The notes beneath the pieces were generated by a model that worked only from the letters and a program-made list of their open reading frames with translations, was not told the origin of the DNA and did no database searches. 64,000 bases of DNA from Epiperipatus broadwayi. Taxonomy: Eukaryota; Onychophora; Udeonychophora; Euonychophora; Peripatidae. Location of the stretch: positions 1,051,350-1,115,349 of the forward strand of contig JAQFVV010000274.1 of NCBI GenBank assembly GCA_028023455.1. Direction: 5' to 3'. Position numbers and translations under genes: made by a program. Shown here in pieces: positions 51,101 through 62,861 of this stretch; within the stretch, counting starts at the first letter, position 1; each line of letters begins with the position of its first letter.

Positions 51101-52249
51101 GTTATTAAGTGTATTAATGTAAGTTTAATAAAACTGTTATATTGGCACTGTTTGTATTCTACTACATTTGTAAACATTTCACCTCATTATTAATAAATCA
51201 AATTATTATTATTTCAAAAGTTTTGTTTTGTTTGTTTTACTTTTATATGAGAATATATTATTGTATTGGGTTCCAAGTTCACAAAATCTTAAAATGTAAA
51301 AGTTATTGAATCTTTAATTCAGAAATTTACAAGTATATTCTAAATTAATTAAATATAGTTAATATTGTCTTGAAAATTAAAAAAAAAACTATGTTAAAGT
51401 AAATGATTCTCATATTGAATCATAAATACAGATAATTGCATTATAGCAGATACCTAATTAAATACTTAGTTAAAAGTTTATTTTTTTTAAATTATCAGTA
51501 TATCTTTCAGACTAAAGATTATGCAATATCAGATTAACAATATTAGTACTTCGGAAGAATATTTTAATTAATATTATTTTAGGAACTGCACCTTATCTTA
51601 TATTTACTGCACATCATCTATCATTATCTTAAATCTGATATATTTAAAGAATTCTACTTCATTTGCATTTGAGGTCTTTAGTGGTTGTCTGTGAGTATGG
51701 AAAGGCATTAAAAGTATCCTTGCTCTTTTCTCTGCTCAAGTAATATCTTAGATAATATGCTATTATTAGTTAAGTTTAAATTGATTCATTAAATTTTGTG
51801 AATTAATGTTTGATTTCTTTATTATTTTAAGATTGAACATATTATAATTATTTTATGGTCAGCTAAGATGTCACTTATTTATTTATTAATCACAATAATT
51901 CTTTATTAGGCAACTTAACTTAAACTTTAATTTTACGCAATAGTGTTAGTTTTAAAATCCCTGAGGTTATTTACTCTTGTTGTTTTAGTAAATATAATTC
52001 TGTAAAATAATATTTTAAAGCAAAGCATCATAGGTCTTATTCAGAGAGTGTATAATCTATTAGTAGGACTAATATGGTAAGCATTGATTAGTGATTTAGA
52101 TAATCTTTTGTATGGTTTATTAACATATTAATATGCTGTAGTAGATATAGTTCATCAGTATTGGATTTGACCTTTATTTGATTATACATCTCTGGATCAT
52201 CATCTCTTTTCTTTAAATTTATTGTAATCCCACTGAGCCGAGTCGTTTA

Positions 52250-52795
52250 GAGTCTCTCATTTATATTTCATTTCATTTCAATTTTATTCCATTTCTTTTC
52301 ATGTCATTTCTCATATCTTTCTATCATCTCAGCCATTTAAAACATTTGTTAAGAGTTTCTTCTATCATCTCATTTCATTTCTCTCTCCTTTATTCCATCT
52401 TCTTCTTATATCTCTCTTTCATATCTTTCAATCATCTCATTTCTTTTCTCTCTCCATTACATATATCATTTCTATTACTTTGCCCCATTTCTCTCCCTCC
52501 TCAATTCTTTTCTTTTCCATCATTTATTCTTACCATTACTATTATCTCCATTTCATTATTAGCATTTTCTCTTCCTCTTTCTCACATCCCTCTCTCCTTT
52601 CATTAGGATACAATTTACATCTCTCTCTATACCTCCCTTATCATCTTCTCTTCCTTTCCACGTACCTTTCATCATCATCATTTTTACCTCCATTTCCTAA
52701 TTTTCTCCCTCTATTCTCTTCCTCTTTTATTATTTCTTTTTCTTCATTTCTATCTCTCTTTTCTATTTCTCACACCCCCTTCTCATTCTAGTAGG
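52250..52795 (+). repeat. pyrimidine-rich strand-asymmetric tract
   Basis: About 540 bases consisting almost entirely of T and C on the plus strand, with loosely repeated blocks such as TATCATCTCATTTC followed by CTCTCTCC. It forms the 3' end of copy X. The counterpart in copy Y is shorter (about 57785-57930). Frames across it are composition artefacts. Confidence 0.85.
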
Positions 52796-52813
52796 GTACA
52801 ATATATATATATA

Positions 52814-55800
52814 TGTATTTTATATATTTAACCCATGCAAATCTTCGTTTTAACATATATATATATAGCCCTGTACTTTGTACATTGGTTCTTGTACAAG
52901 CTAATTTAAAGGTAATAGTCGATAGTGGCTAATGTTAAAAAAAAAAAAAAGTAAGTAATAGATAATATTTAGCTATTTAGTGCCTTCAACCAAAATTGCA
53001 GTCTGTAATGCCATTTGCTTAAATTAATATTTTAAAGTTAGAAAAAAAGCTTGTTAAATTAGATTAGGTTATAATAGGATGTATTATGATTAAAATTTAA
53101 TTAGTAATTTTAAAAAGTGTTGGCTATTAAAAATAGGTATTTTAAATAAGTAAAGTGGTAAAGACAGTTTAGCTTAAATAAATTCAATTCTTATAGTTAA
53201 ATAATAATTTTAAATGCAGTTGTTTAAATTAGCCTCAATTTAATGTTAAAGTAGTTTAAAAATAAAGAACTAGTTAACTTCCTTGTCTAAATGTGTGTGC
53301 TTGAATGTTTGTGCTTGTATGTGTTTAATAATTACTTGGTCTTAATTGCTAAATAATATAATTCTAAAACTTAAAATTTCAATATTAAAACATTATCAAG
53401 AAAATATGCAGAGTGGAGGGTTAATTTTATTAATTTATTTTGTTATTAAAAAAAAATGAAAGAAGGGATTATTTTATTTAAGAATAGAATAATTGTTTAA
53501 AACATTTTTTTATGTTTTAAGTTTCATTAATTAGTAAGTTATAGAGTATCTCTTTCATTCAGACAGTTATAGCACGTGATTTTTTTTTTTTTTTTTGGAT
53601 TGAGTAGATCAGAGTGACGTAATAGTTATTAATTGACAAAAGGTCAATTAAACCTTTTAAAACCCAGGTGACCCTCCTAAAAAGAAGTGACTAAATTTGA
53701 TTGACTAAGGTTTTTTTTTTTTTATAAAAACAGCTGATCATCATGATAAGGGGTGAGAATTACAACTTGGTCAACAGCTGCTTAATTCCTGTACGCATTT
53801 CCAGAAGTGTGTAATTTTTTTTTAATTATTATTATTTTTTCTTGAGCATAAGTTTTAAGATTCATTTAAATTTCAAAACCATTAATAATGTGCTGAAAAA
53901 AATATAAGGTAAAACTGTCTTTTGTATTCTCTTTCAACATTTGGATTTTCTTATCTATTACTTAAAATGTCTCAAAACACTAAACCAACTAACTCTTCAA
54001 TGTAAATTTCTTCGTTTTTGTTTAACTTTAAACTGCATAATATTTTGGGTAGTATGTTTCAAAAGATTTAGTCATAATTTCATGTCGAACTTTATACTAA
54101 TCCACTTTTGTTGCACCTATTATTATTGTAAAAGGAAGAACAAGTCAAAGTTTAGAGAAGAGCTTATTTTAATTATAACTTAAGAAAATTATATGTATCG
54201 TTTTACTGATGTTTCTAATAGGATAGGCTATTTGAATAGAAAAATTGTTTCCTGTTACATATTTGATATTATGTTTATCAACTCTAAGAAGAAAGGAGTA
54301 GGAAAGAATTAATTATGCAATTACAGGATAATAAACTATTGTTTTAGACTAGAGATACTGCTAAGATGTATTTGTTTTCTGTCTTGAATTAATACTATTA
54401 AAAACTTATTATCTGCAGAAAACCTGAAAATGACTTTTATTTATTATTGTTACTATATCATAAAGATATGAAAATAATTGTCTATGCTTCGTTGTCATCT
54501 ATAATGTTAAAGGTATAATATTTTGTCAAGATATGAATGGAGGAAACTTTAAGAAAGGAAATGTGTTTAATTAAACGTTACTAAAAAAGAAAAAGAAAAA
54601 AAATGCTTTAAAAGAAATTTATTAACTTTAATTACCTAGAATTGACTTTTATCATTGCTTCATGAAAACTTATATATACGCAAGTGCTTATTAAAAATTA
54701 TGTAAAAACTACAAATATATTATTTTGCTTTTATTTAAAACTATGAATCTGGAAAGGAAAAAAAAATTCTATAAAATGAATAGCGCTATATTTTGACGTC
54801 GTTAAACAAATATATTCCAAAAATATTATTATATTGGCCAACTTCTATGAACTACCACTAATTTATAATATATTATTAGAATTAAGAACTTTAATATTTA
54901 TTTTCTATTATTATTATTGTGCTTACCAGAATTCCATTTGCCATATTTTAAAAATGTTTATTCTCATTGACACACAGTACGTTTCCCTATATGGACAAGC
55001 TGTAGGAAAAGGACTTTACACCCCCTGTAAATCACAACGGAAAGTTCCCGTTAAATGGACTCATGTGTTTATTATTTTTTTAATTATTCAAATATGTATT
55101 TGACTTTCTTTTGGGTTATAAATATTATTATGATATTATTATAATTTCACATGTCAAAGTAATTATATTGATATTATTTTATTTAGGGGTTTATGCTGGA
55201 ATATGTTGGGATGTCCACACATTCCCAGGTAATTTTATATATCTATTATGTGCTGGTTTTTAATTCCATTCGCAAAGTATTTTATCAGTAAGAGATATTG
55301 ATCTCTTTCATTTATTTGCTATTTTAAGATTTTGAGTATTTCAGTCACTCAGTAGGTAAACAGTGCTTAAATATTTGCTGGAAGTCTAGTATTTTTTTAA
55401 TAATTATTATAACAGAATAGTTTACAGTTATATATCAGTTAATCGAGAATCTAATTATTTTAGAGTGCCACATTTTATTTTGCATTATGTCCACTTATTC
55501 ATTTAATTTATATGCTACATTTTATATATGTGTGTGCTTCTGTTATCCATTGCCCAAATTTATGTGTTCTTAGTCATAAATAATTTAATAGTCAGTTGAC
55601 AAACTGCTAATGCTGGTTTCAGAGGTTGGTCATGGTTTGATAATTTTTATGCATATATTAAATTAGTTATCTTTAGTGTAAGTTGTGATCTTGCCATTGT
55701 TTTTTTATATGAGGTGTCTGCCTTAGCAATTAGGCTTATATATTATAATCTTTTATTGTGCCTGCGTGGGATTGAGGGATTCTCCCCATGGCTTATAGTT

Positions 55801-58320
55801 ATTCCATGAGTTTGATAGTGTTTTATATTTCTTGTGATACTGATCATTTTATTGTTATTGAAGGTACCTATATCCCTGAAGAGGATCATTTATATTTGGT
55901 GTGTTTTCCCATGTTTTCCTGGTGCACTGTGATGGAGTCCAGGCATCTTCTCTTTTCTGCCTCAAAGATAGGCGTTTGGAAGCCACCATTCTTTTTGATA
56001 TTTACTTGCTCTGTGAAGCTTTGTTGTGCCTATATATATTCCACCATAGTAGGTGAGGTAGTATTTGTATTTGAATTGACATGGCAATGATTAGTAAGTT
56101 TTGAAGAGTTAGTTCTTCAGGTTGCATTATGTACAATGCTTAGTGGTAAATGGCAATGTCTGTATTGTGTTGCTGAGTCGATTGGCCAGCCACAAGTAAA
56201 CTAGCAATAGATTATATTTGTATACATTTAATATCTAGCACTTGGCATTTGGATAATAGATACATGACATGTTTGCTGTATGCCCATTTGGATCACCTCA
56301 CCGATGGAATTGTAAGTTCTTTGGTATTTAAATATTATTATTATTATTAGTATGTGGACAGTAATTTAGTATGATTTATGTGTGACTTCTGGTAAATGGT
56401 CCATTTCTATTTAAAAAGTAATGTAGAAACTTAGATTCATACCAGACCATCTTTGTTAAGTTGATTGCATTCTTCAATTATTAATATTTTTACCAGCTTG
56501 TTAGTTCAAATTTAGTTAATGCATAGTGCCAGATTTATATAATTGCCTGTATCTAATGTTCATTGATATTGTATTAGTTTAATTTATATAAAATTAGTCA
56601 ATTACAATTTAGCTAAATATTGTGTTAAATTGCCTTTCAAGGTTATAAATTACTTGACAAATATAAATCCTTTGAGTTATATGATAGTTTAACTTAATCC
56701 AGCTAAAACTTTTAGTATCATTTCTTTAAAATTTCAATATGTTTTAAAAAGTATATCAAACTAGTTTGGGATGACTTAATTTCATTTATAAGTTAGTTTT
56801 TGTGGGAATGTTTGTGTCAAACCCACTTATTGGTCCTGTAGTTAATCCTTATGATAACTAATAATAAAGGTTTGGATGTGCTTATGTGTCAACTGATAAA
56901 AAAAATGTATAATGACATTTGTGTTCTGAGTATTATCTGTAAAATAAATTAAAAAAAAAAACTTGTATATAATATTTATGTTTGACACTTAATGTTTAAT
57001 AAATTAAATTATTTTATTATTAAAACATACAGTTTCTGTTTTCCTTTTCTATATGTCAATTGTCTTGGGTTCACACACAAATCTCCATATATCTATTAGA
57101 ATTAATGAGTTTATCATTTGCAAAGTTTATAATGTCACAGTTCTGATTTCTGTCAGATAAATTTGGGTGGCAGATAATCTAAATTTGCAGTTCCAAAAAC
57201 TTGCTATATTTAATAAAAAAATCTTTTGTGAAGCTTTTCAATTTTAAAGAATGAAATTTCATAGGAGAATAATTAGAATTGAATATTGTAAATATTCACT
57301 CAAAATTGATATAATTTAGGTTTAGATTATTCTAACTATTCATACTGCATGGATTTTATAGACCATTCCATTATAGTGTGGATATACAAATTGTGTACTT
57401 GATAATTTAATTTGAATTTGTCTGTGGAATAATGGAGGGACATAAAATGTACCCTTTCTATTATTTTGAATGACGTCCTGGATAAATAGCTATAGCTATT
57501 CTGAATTTTAGAATATTTACTTTTGCCATTATTTAGCAAATGAGATACTTTCTTTCTGTAATTGTTTCTCTTTTAAGTATATGTTAGGAAGCATCTTCTT
57601 GTAAGAAAAGTTTATGCCTCCTAGAGTCTCCCAGGATATCATCCATACATTGGCAACCAGTGGGTATAGAAGAAACCTCCAAAGTACTTAAAACCCTGAG
57701 ATTATTATCAGTATTAGTATGCCTTTCTTTATTGTAACCACCACTGAGCAAAAGCCCATTCTGTAGGAGTCTCTTTATTATTATTATCACTTTTCCCCAC
57801 CATCATATTCCCCCCTCTCTGTATTCCTCTCCCTATCCGCCATTCCCATTTTCAATCTTCATCATCACCATTTTCTCCCTATCCTTCCCTGCCATTGTCA
57901 TTCAGCATCCCTTCACACGTCACCCCGCACCTTCCCAGCAGGTTACAAATTTGCTCCACAATGTGGGGCCACGATCGATTGATGATGATGATTTTGGTAT
58001 ATGTTTTCTGTACGACTAATGTGGCCATGATCGATTGATGATGGTGATAAAAAACAGGTTACAATTGTCACCCAATCATGGTGGCCTGATAGATACATTG
58101 TGGCATCAGTAGATGCGTTGTGGCCTATGGACATATTTTAAGATTGATGGGCACGTTTGGTCACAGTGATAATTGTGGAGGACAAACAGGTTACAAATTG
58201 GCACACTAACATGTAGGGCATGATGAGGGAGTGATGATGGATGATCATAGTGTGGGTTTTGGGTGCATCAAAGTGGTGGCTCGATTGATTGAGTGATGAT
58301 GATAGGGTAAGCAGGTTACA
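52814..58320 (+). mobile_element. long non-coding LTR-like element (copy Y), about 5.5 kb
   Basis: Runs from TGTATTTT just after the AT tract that ends copy X to GCAGGTTACA before another ATATATAT tract. It shares the ordered homologous segment with copy X, the same distance from that segment to the end (about 2.4 versus 2.6 kb), and a pyrimidine-rich part near the 3' end. A TATA box TTTATAAAAACAGC at about 53722 lies 0.91 kb from the start, preceded by a CRE-like TGACGTAA at 53615 and followed by an E-box. The exact start is uncertain because it lies in a TA repeat. No protein domain in any frame. Confidence 0.45.
57938..58320 (+). repeat. tandem iterations of the LTR 3' terminus
   Basis: The terminal motif CAGGTTACA occurs four times, ending at 57947, 58063, 58195 and 58320 (spacings 116, 132 and 125 bp). 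The units share GATCGATTGATGATGATG-like and GTGGCC/GGTGGC blocks. The last copy is the element end next to ATAT. Confidence 0.7.
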
Positions 58321-58780
58321 ATATATATATATAAGCATACCAATTGTAAATAGTATAAATATATCGTTTTCTTTTTTATTTGTTATAATAAAAAAACTGT
58401 TAAATTTGTTTTTCAAAATTTGTGTGTTCAGATTATTTTCTTTCCCATTACAATGCATAATAAACACAGAATATTTGAATCAAACATAACATTTTGCACA
58501 GAAATAAATAAAGTATTTTAAAAAATTATAATATTTTACGTTATCTTTATAGTCATAAGTTGATTATTATAATAGTACATCGAATTATAAATGCTATCCG
58601 TTGCAACATATATATTTTTCAGATTATAAAATGCTACCACATATTTATTACATTATTATATTATATTACTTTCTTATTATTATTATTGTGAATAAGAATT
58701 ATAGTGGATGAAATGATATATATAAAATTAGATCATCCAATGGAGAATATTATTATTTATTATTATTAGTATTAGTTAGG

Positions 58781-58824
58781 TGTGGTAAAGTATGACATTA
58801 AATCCCTTATCATGCTTTACTACA
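58781..58824 (+). ncRNA. conserved LTR hairpin 1 (diverged copy)
   Basis: TGTGGTAAAGTATGA pairs along its whole length (two G-U) with TCATGCTTTACTACA around the same loop ATTAAATCCCTTA, despite different stem bases from the other two copies. Confidence 0.6.
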
Positions 58825-59007
58825 GTGATTTTGATTAACTTAAAGTAATTTTATGAACCTGAGATTTTATTTAGCTAAATTATTATAGATAAAAAGATGA
58901 AGATTTAATTATTAGTTTAATCTTAATGATTAGGTTTTATTGAAGTCATAAGAATGCTATAAATTTAATTATTTAAGGTAATAATAGGGGGGATAGTGTT
59001 CTTATGC

Positions 59008-59043
59008 CATTGAGGTAATATCCTGGGGGATATTGGTTCAATG
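59008..59043 (+). ncRNA. conserved LTR hairpin 2 (diverged copy)
   Basis: CATTGAG/TTCAATG outside (one G-U) and ATATCC/GGATAT inside. Relative to ATGTCT/AGACAT, two pairs are replaced on both sides (G-C to A-T, T-A to C-G). The GTA/TGG internal loop is kept. Confidence 0.65.
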
Positions 59044-59297
59044 TAATTTTTCTTGTCATCTGTATCTCACTTCCAAGTCTGATAATTTAATAAATATTTA
59101 TTTATTTATTTTATAAACTGAACCTTATTATTATTTTATTAATTTGAGCTAGTAGAATGTTTTAATATTAATGCAGAATATTTTATTTATCAATTATTTG
59201 CATTTAGCCAAACGTAAACGTTAACTGAGCTAGACCCATTTTACTTAATATTATATTGCCCGGAAGTGAGACTACACATGCATAGGGCAGAATATAT

Positions 59298-60357
59298 AAG
59301 CATGCTCTTGATGACTTTGTCAATTTTTTAAACTCCTTACACAACAATATCAGATTTACTACGGAAATAGAAAATAATAACCAATTACCCTTTTTAGGTG
59401 TTTTAATTGAAAAAAGGGAAGAAGGTTCTTTATCTCATGGTACATATAAAAAACCAACACACACTGGGAGATATCTACATTTTTCTTCTCATCACCATCC
59501 TGCACAGCTATTTTCAGTGGCAAAGATATTGTTGGATAGAACTAAGAGACTTTCTGATAATAGCCATTTTCTCCAGGATATTTATGCTACTAAAAAAATG
59601 CTTCTTGATAATGGTTTTAATTACAGCATTACTAATAGGACTTATACATATAAAAAGAAAAAAAGATTTTGATACATCAGAAATTAAGGCAATTTTGCCA
59701 TATATAAAAGGAGTAACTGATAAAATTGGTAACATTTTAAAAAATAATAATATGCACACAGTTTACACTACTTACAAAAAAAATTAGTGAAATATTTCCA
59801 CTTCCTAAAGACAATTTCTTTGGAGTGCCATAGTGTATATGAAATTCCATGTAGGGTCTATTCACATACATATATTGCACAGACTAATCGTAGAATAAAT
59901 ATTAGAAAGAACACATTAAAAATCCAATTCATCAGTTATTTATTCTCACATAAAATTAAATAATCATGATATCAATTTTGATAAAACAAATTATTGTAGC
60001 AAAAATTGAACAATATGACCAGAGATTGCTAAGAGAAGCTATAGAGATTTTTAAAAAGCCCAAGAGCATAAACAAAATGTGTGAATTAAAGAAGATTAAC
60101 ATCATTTGGAAGAAACTATTGGAGGACAAAATAAAATTTAAAACTTTTCAATCAACAGAATTTAAGTATGAGGAGAAACAAAATGATAAATATGATTTTA
60201 AATCTCAGATGCATTCATATGATTTGAGAAAGAGAATGCTTTGAAAAAGGTACTTGTTATTGTACTGAAACATCAGCTATTCAGCTATTTTACCACATGG
60301 AATATCCCAAAAATAATAATAATATGAAATCATCACTTATCTGAAAATATTGGAATT
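59298..60357 (+). pseudogene. Penelope-like element copy A (5'-truncated)
   Basis: Starts abruptly inside the RT C-terminal region, homologous to copy B from AAGCATGCTCTT (61799). It encodes in pieces IENNNQLPFLGVLIEKRE, then HTGRYLHFSSHHHPAQLFS, then LPYIKGVTDKIGNILKN, then a GIY-YIG-like VYEIPCRVYSHTYIAQTNRR (about 59834-59890), and EQYDQRLLREAIEIFKK. The frame 59407-59787 is mostly the wrong reading of this region; the coding register switches with small indels. It joins copy B head-to-tail near 60357. Such a truncated upstream copy is a known arrangement for Penelope-like elements. Confidence 0.7.
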
Positions 60358-62861
60358 AACATTATTAATCTTTACGGGAAAGATTTGTTTACAGAATGGA
60401 GGTATTTTGAAAGAATGTGTGAAGAAAATTAAAGCCATTTGTGATCTTCAATTTTTAGTCAATTGTAAAAGAAATGGACTTTATCCTAGCTGTTGTAAAC
60501 ATTCCTTCCATACACATATGAAGAAAATTGATGCAGCTTTAAATAAGGCAAGTTTTGATATTTTAACTTCTTTTATTAAAAATACGAGAAAAAAGATTTT
60601 TTAGATAAAAAAATTGTTACAACTCCGCCTTTCATTAAGTAACACTTTTCATCCAACATTATGGTCAATTTGCGATAAGGTTGTTGATTTTCAAGTGACT
60701 AAAGAAAATGATTTTAAAATTCGAAGGCAAAGAAATAAATTCAACAAACTGCTTAAAAAGAAACAGAAAATGTTAACGACTTTGTCTGAACGAGAAAATA
60801 TATCTGCTGTAAAGAATTATCAGATAGAAAATTATCAGTTACTGAACTGAGTTTTGAATAAAGGTTTTAATTTTGCGATTACACCTACAAAATTAACTTA
60901 GGAGGATATTATTTGCAGAGTGGGAAGTAGTTTAACAAAAATACCCTGCGGTGAAGCACACATAATGAGGGGGAAAATATACGATATTTTAAATAAAGCA
61001 AAACCACCTAAAAACTAATTTATCAATTAATGAAAGAAAAGCTTTGTTTGCATTAAAAGTGGCAAATCTATTATTAGCCTTCCAGCAGATAAGAGTAATA
61101 CTACAGTAATTTTAAATAGGGTTGATTATTATAAGAAAATCCATAATTAAATGATAATATAAGAAAATTTATAGAGAACCTATGACTTATCTTGAAAAGA
61201 AAATGAAAGCATTAATTTATTCTACTGATCTAGATTTAGAAACAAAGATCCAGATTACTCCCAGGGAAAAATCTTTTTATCCAAAATTATATGGTTTACC
61301 AAAAAATCATAAACCATGTATTCCACTGACGCCGATTGTAAGTGCAGTTGGTTCACCAACACAGACATTAGCTCGTTTTTTGACTTCTTTTTTACAGCCA
61401 CATTTAACAGAAATGTCATCATATGTTAAAAATGCCAATCATTTTCTTGAACTTATGGGGATATTAAATTGACTAAGAATGATATTTTGGTAAGTTTTGA
61501 TATTGTTTCACTTTTTACTAGTGTACCTGTAAATGAAGCTATTCAAGTTTTAAAAAATATTCAATTACCTAATTTTGCTGTGGTTTTGATTGAACACTGC
61601 TTATCTAATACATTTTTTGTTTTTGATGGGCAGATGTATAAACAAACATCAGGTCTAGCTATGGGTTCACCAATTTCTCCAGCATTAGCTTCTATTTTTA
61701 TGGAGGATTTGGAAAATAAAATTTTGACTTCAGCAGTTAAAAAACCATCTATATGGCTGAGGTATGTTGATGATACCTTTGTTGTTTGGCCTCATGGTAA
61801 GCATGCTCTTATGACTTTTTCAATTTTTTAAACTTTTTACACAACAATATCAGATTTACCATGGAAATAGAAAATAATAACCAATTACCTTTTTTAGATG
61901 TTTTAATTGAAAGAAGAGAAGATGGTTCTTTATCTCATGGAATATATAAAAAAACAAATACACATTGGGAGATATCTACATTTTTCTTCTCATCACCATC
62001 CTGCACAACTATTTTCGGTGGTAAAGACATTGTTGGGATAGAACTAAGAGACTAGCCATTTTCACCAGGATATTTTTGCTACTAAAAAAATGCTTCTTGA
62101 TAATGGTTTTAATTACAGCATTATTAATAGGGCTTATATATATAAAAAGAAAAAAAAGATTTTGATACATCAGAAATTAAGGCAATTTTGCCACATATAA
62201 AAGGAGTAACTGATAAAATTGGTAACATTTTAAAGAATAATATTCACACAGTTTACACTACTTTAAAAAAATTAATGAAATATTTCCACTTCCTAAAGAC
62301 AAAATTTCTTTGGAGTGTTAGGGTGTTTATAAATTCCACGTAGGGTCTGTTCACGTACATATATTGGACAGACTAATCATAGAATAAATATTAGAAAGGA
62401 AGAACACATTTTGGCAGTCAGAGAAAAATCCAATTCATCAGCTATTTATTCTAATACAATTAACTAATCATGATATCAATTTTCATAAAACAAATTATTC
62501 TAACAAAAATTGAACAATATGACCAGAGATTGCTAAGAGAAGCTATAGAGATTTTTAAAAGGTCCAAGAGCTTAAACGAAAGGTGTGAATTAAAGAATAT
62601 TAACATTTGGAAGATGCTATTGGAGGACAAAATAAAATTTAAAACTTCTCAACCAATAGAATTTAAGTATGAGGAGAAACAAAAAGATAAAAATGATTTT
62701 AAATCTCACATGCCTTCATATGATTTGAGAGAGAGAGAACGCTTTGAAAAAAGTACTTGTTATTGTACCGAAATATCACCTATTTAGCTATTTTAAATAA
62801 CCACACAGAATATCCCAAAAATAATATGAAATCATCATTTATCCATTAAAATATTAGAATT
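60358..62861 (+). pseudogene. Penelope-like element copy B (nearly full-length, broken)
   Basis: N-terminal part with NGLYPSCC...FKIRRQRNKFNKLL (60350-60850). RT region 61182-61831 with FYPKLYGLPKNHKP, TPIVSAVGSPTQTLARFL, motif A SFDIVSLFTSVPVNEAI, motif B SGLAMGSPISPALASIF, and motif C YVDDTFVVW with YVDD at 61763-61774. The thumb NNQLPFLDVLIERREDGSLS follows, then a GIY-YIG-type nuclease VCSRTYIGQTNHRINIRKEE (about 62340-62405) and a helical tail. The catalytic RT residues are intact, but at least one frameshift near 61470 and several others break the ORF. It would encode RT plus GIY-YIG nuclease for target-primed insertion if intact. Confidence 0.8.

Larger units (their letters stand above)
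44531..52800 (+). mobile_element. long non-coding LTR-like element (copy X) with a nested insertion
   Basis: Starts TGTACC, ends GGGTACA, ATAT on both sides. The segment from about 49850 to 51280 is homologous, in the same order, to 55660-57060 in the next element. Shared landmarks include CCATGA(T)TTGATAGTG, ATTCCAGACATCTT versus GTCCAGGCATCTT, and ATTCCACCA(C/T)AGTAG. A promoter-like block GATAAAACGGAGACCGAGGG at about 45412 lies 0.88 kb from the start, resembling TATAAAAACCGAGG at 0.96 kb in the giant LTR family. Compared with copy Y it has about 2.6 kb extra before the shared part, matching a nested insertion at about 45.97-48.2 kb. No coding domain. Confidence 0.45.
58450..59276 (+). mobile_element. 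diverged 3' fragment of the giant LTR family
   Basis: Collinear with about 23430-24316 of the solo LTR. Shared blocks include ATTAAATCCCTTATCAT, GAACCTGAGATT, TTCTTATGCCATTGAG and TTGAGCTAG, and the end GGAAGTGAGACTACA corresponds to AGAAGTGAGGGTACA. Much more diverged than the other two copies. The 5' part is missing and the fragment follows copy Y almost directly. Confidence 0.65.

Noticed and set aside
52301-52791. Overlapping Ser/Leu/Phe-rich frames of about 100 codons
   Set aside because: They come from a pyrimidine-only tract; two frames are open at once because stop codons need purines.
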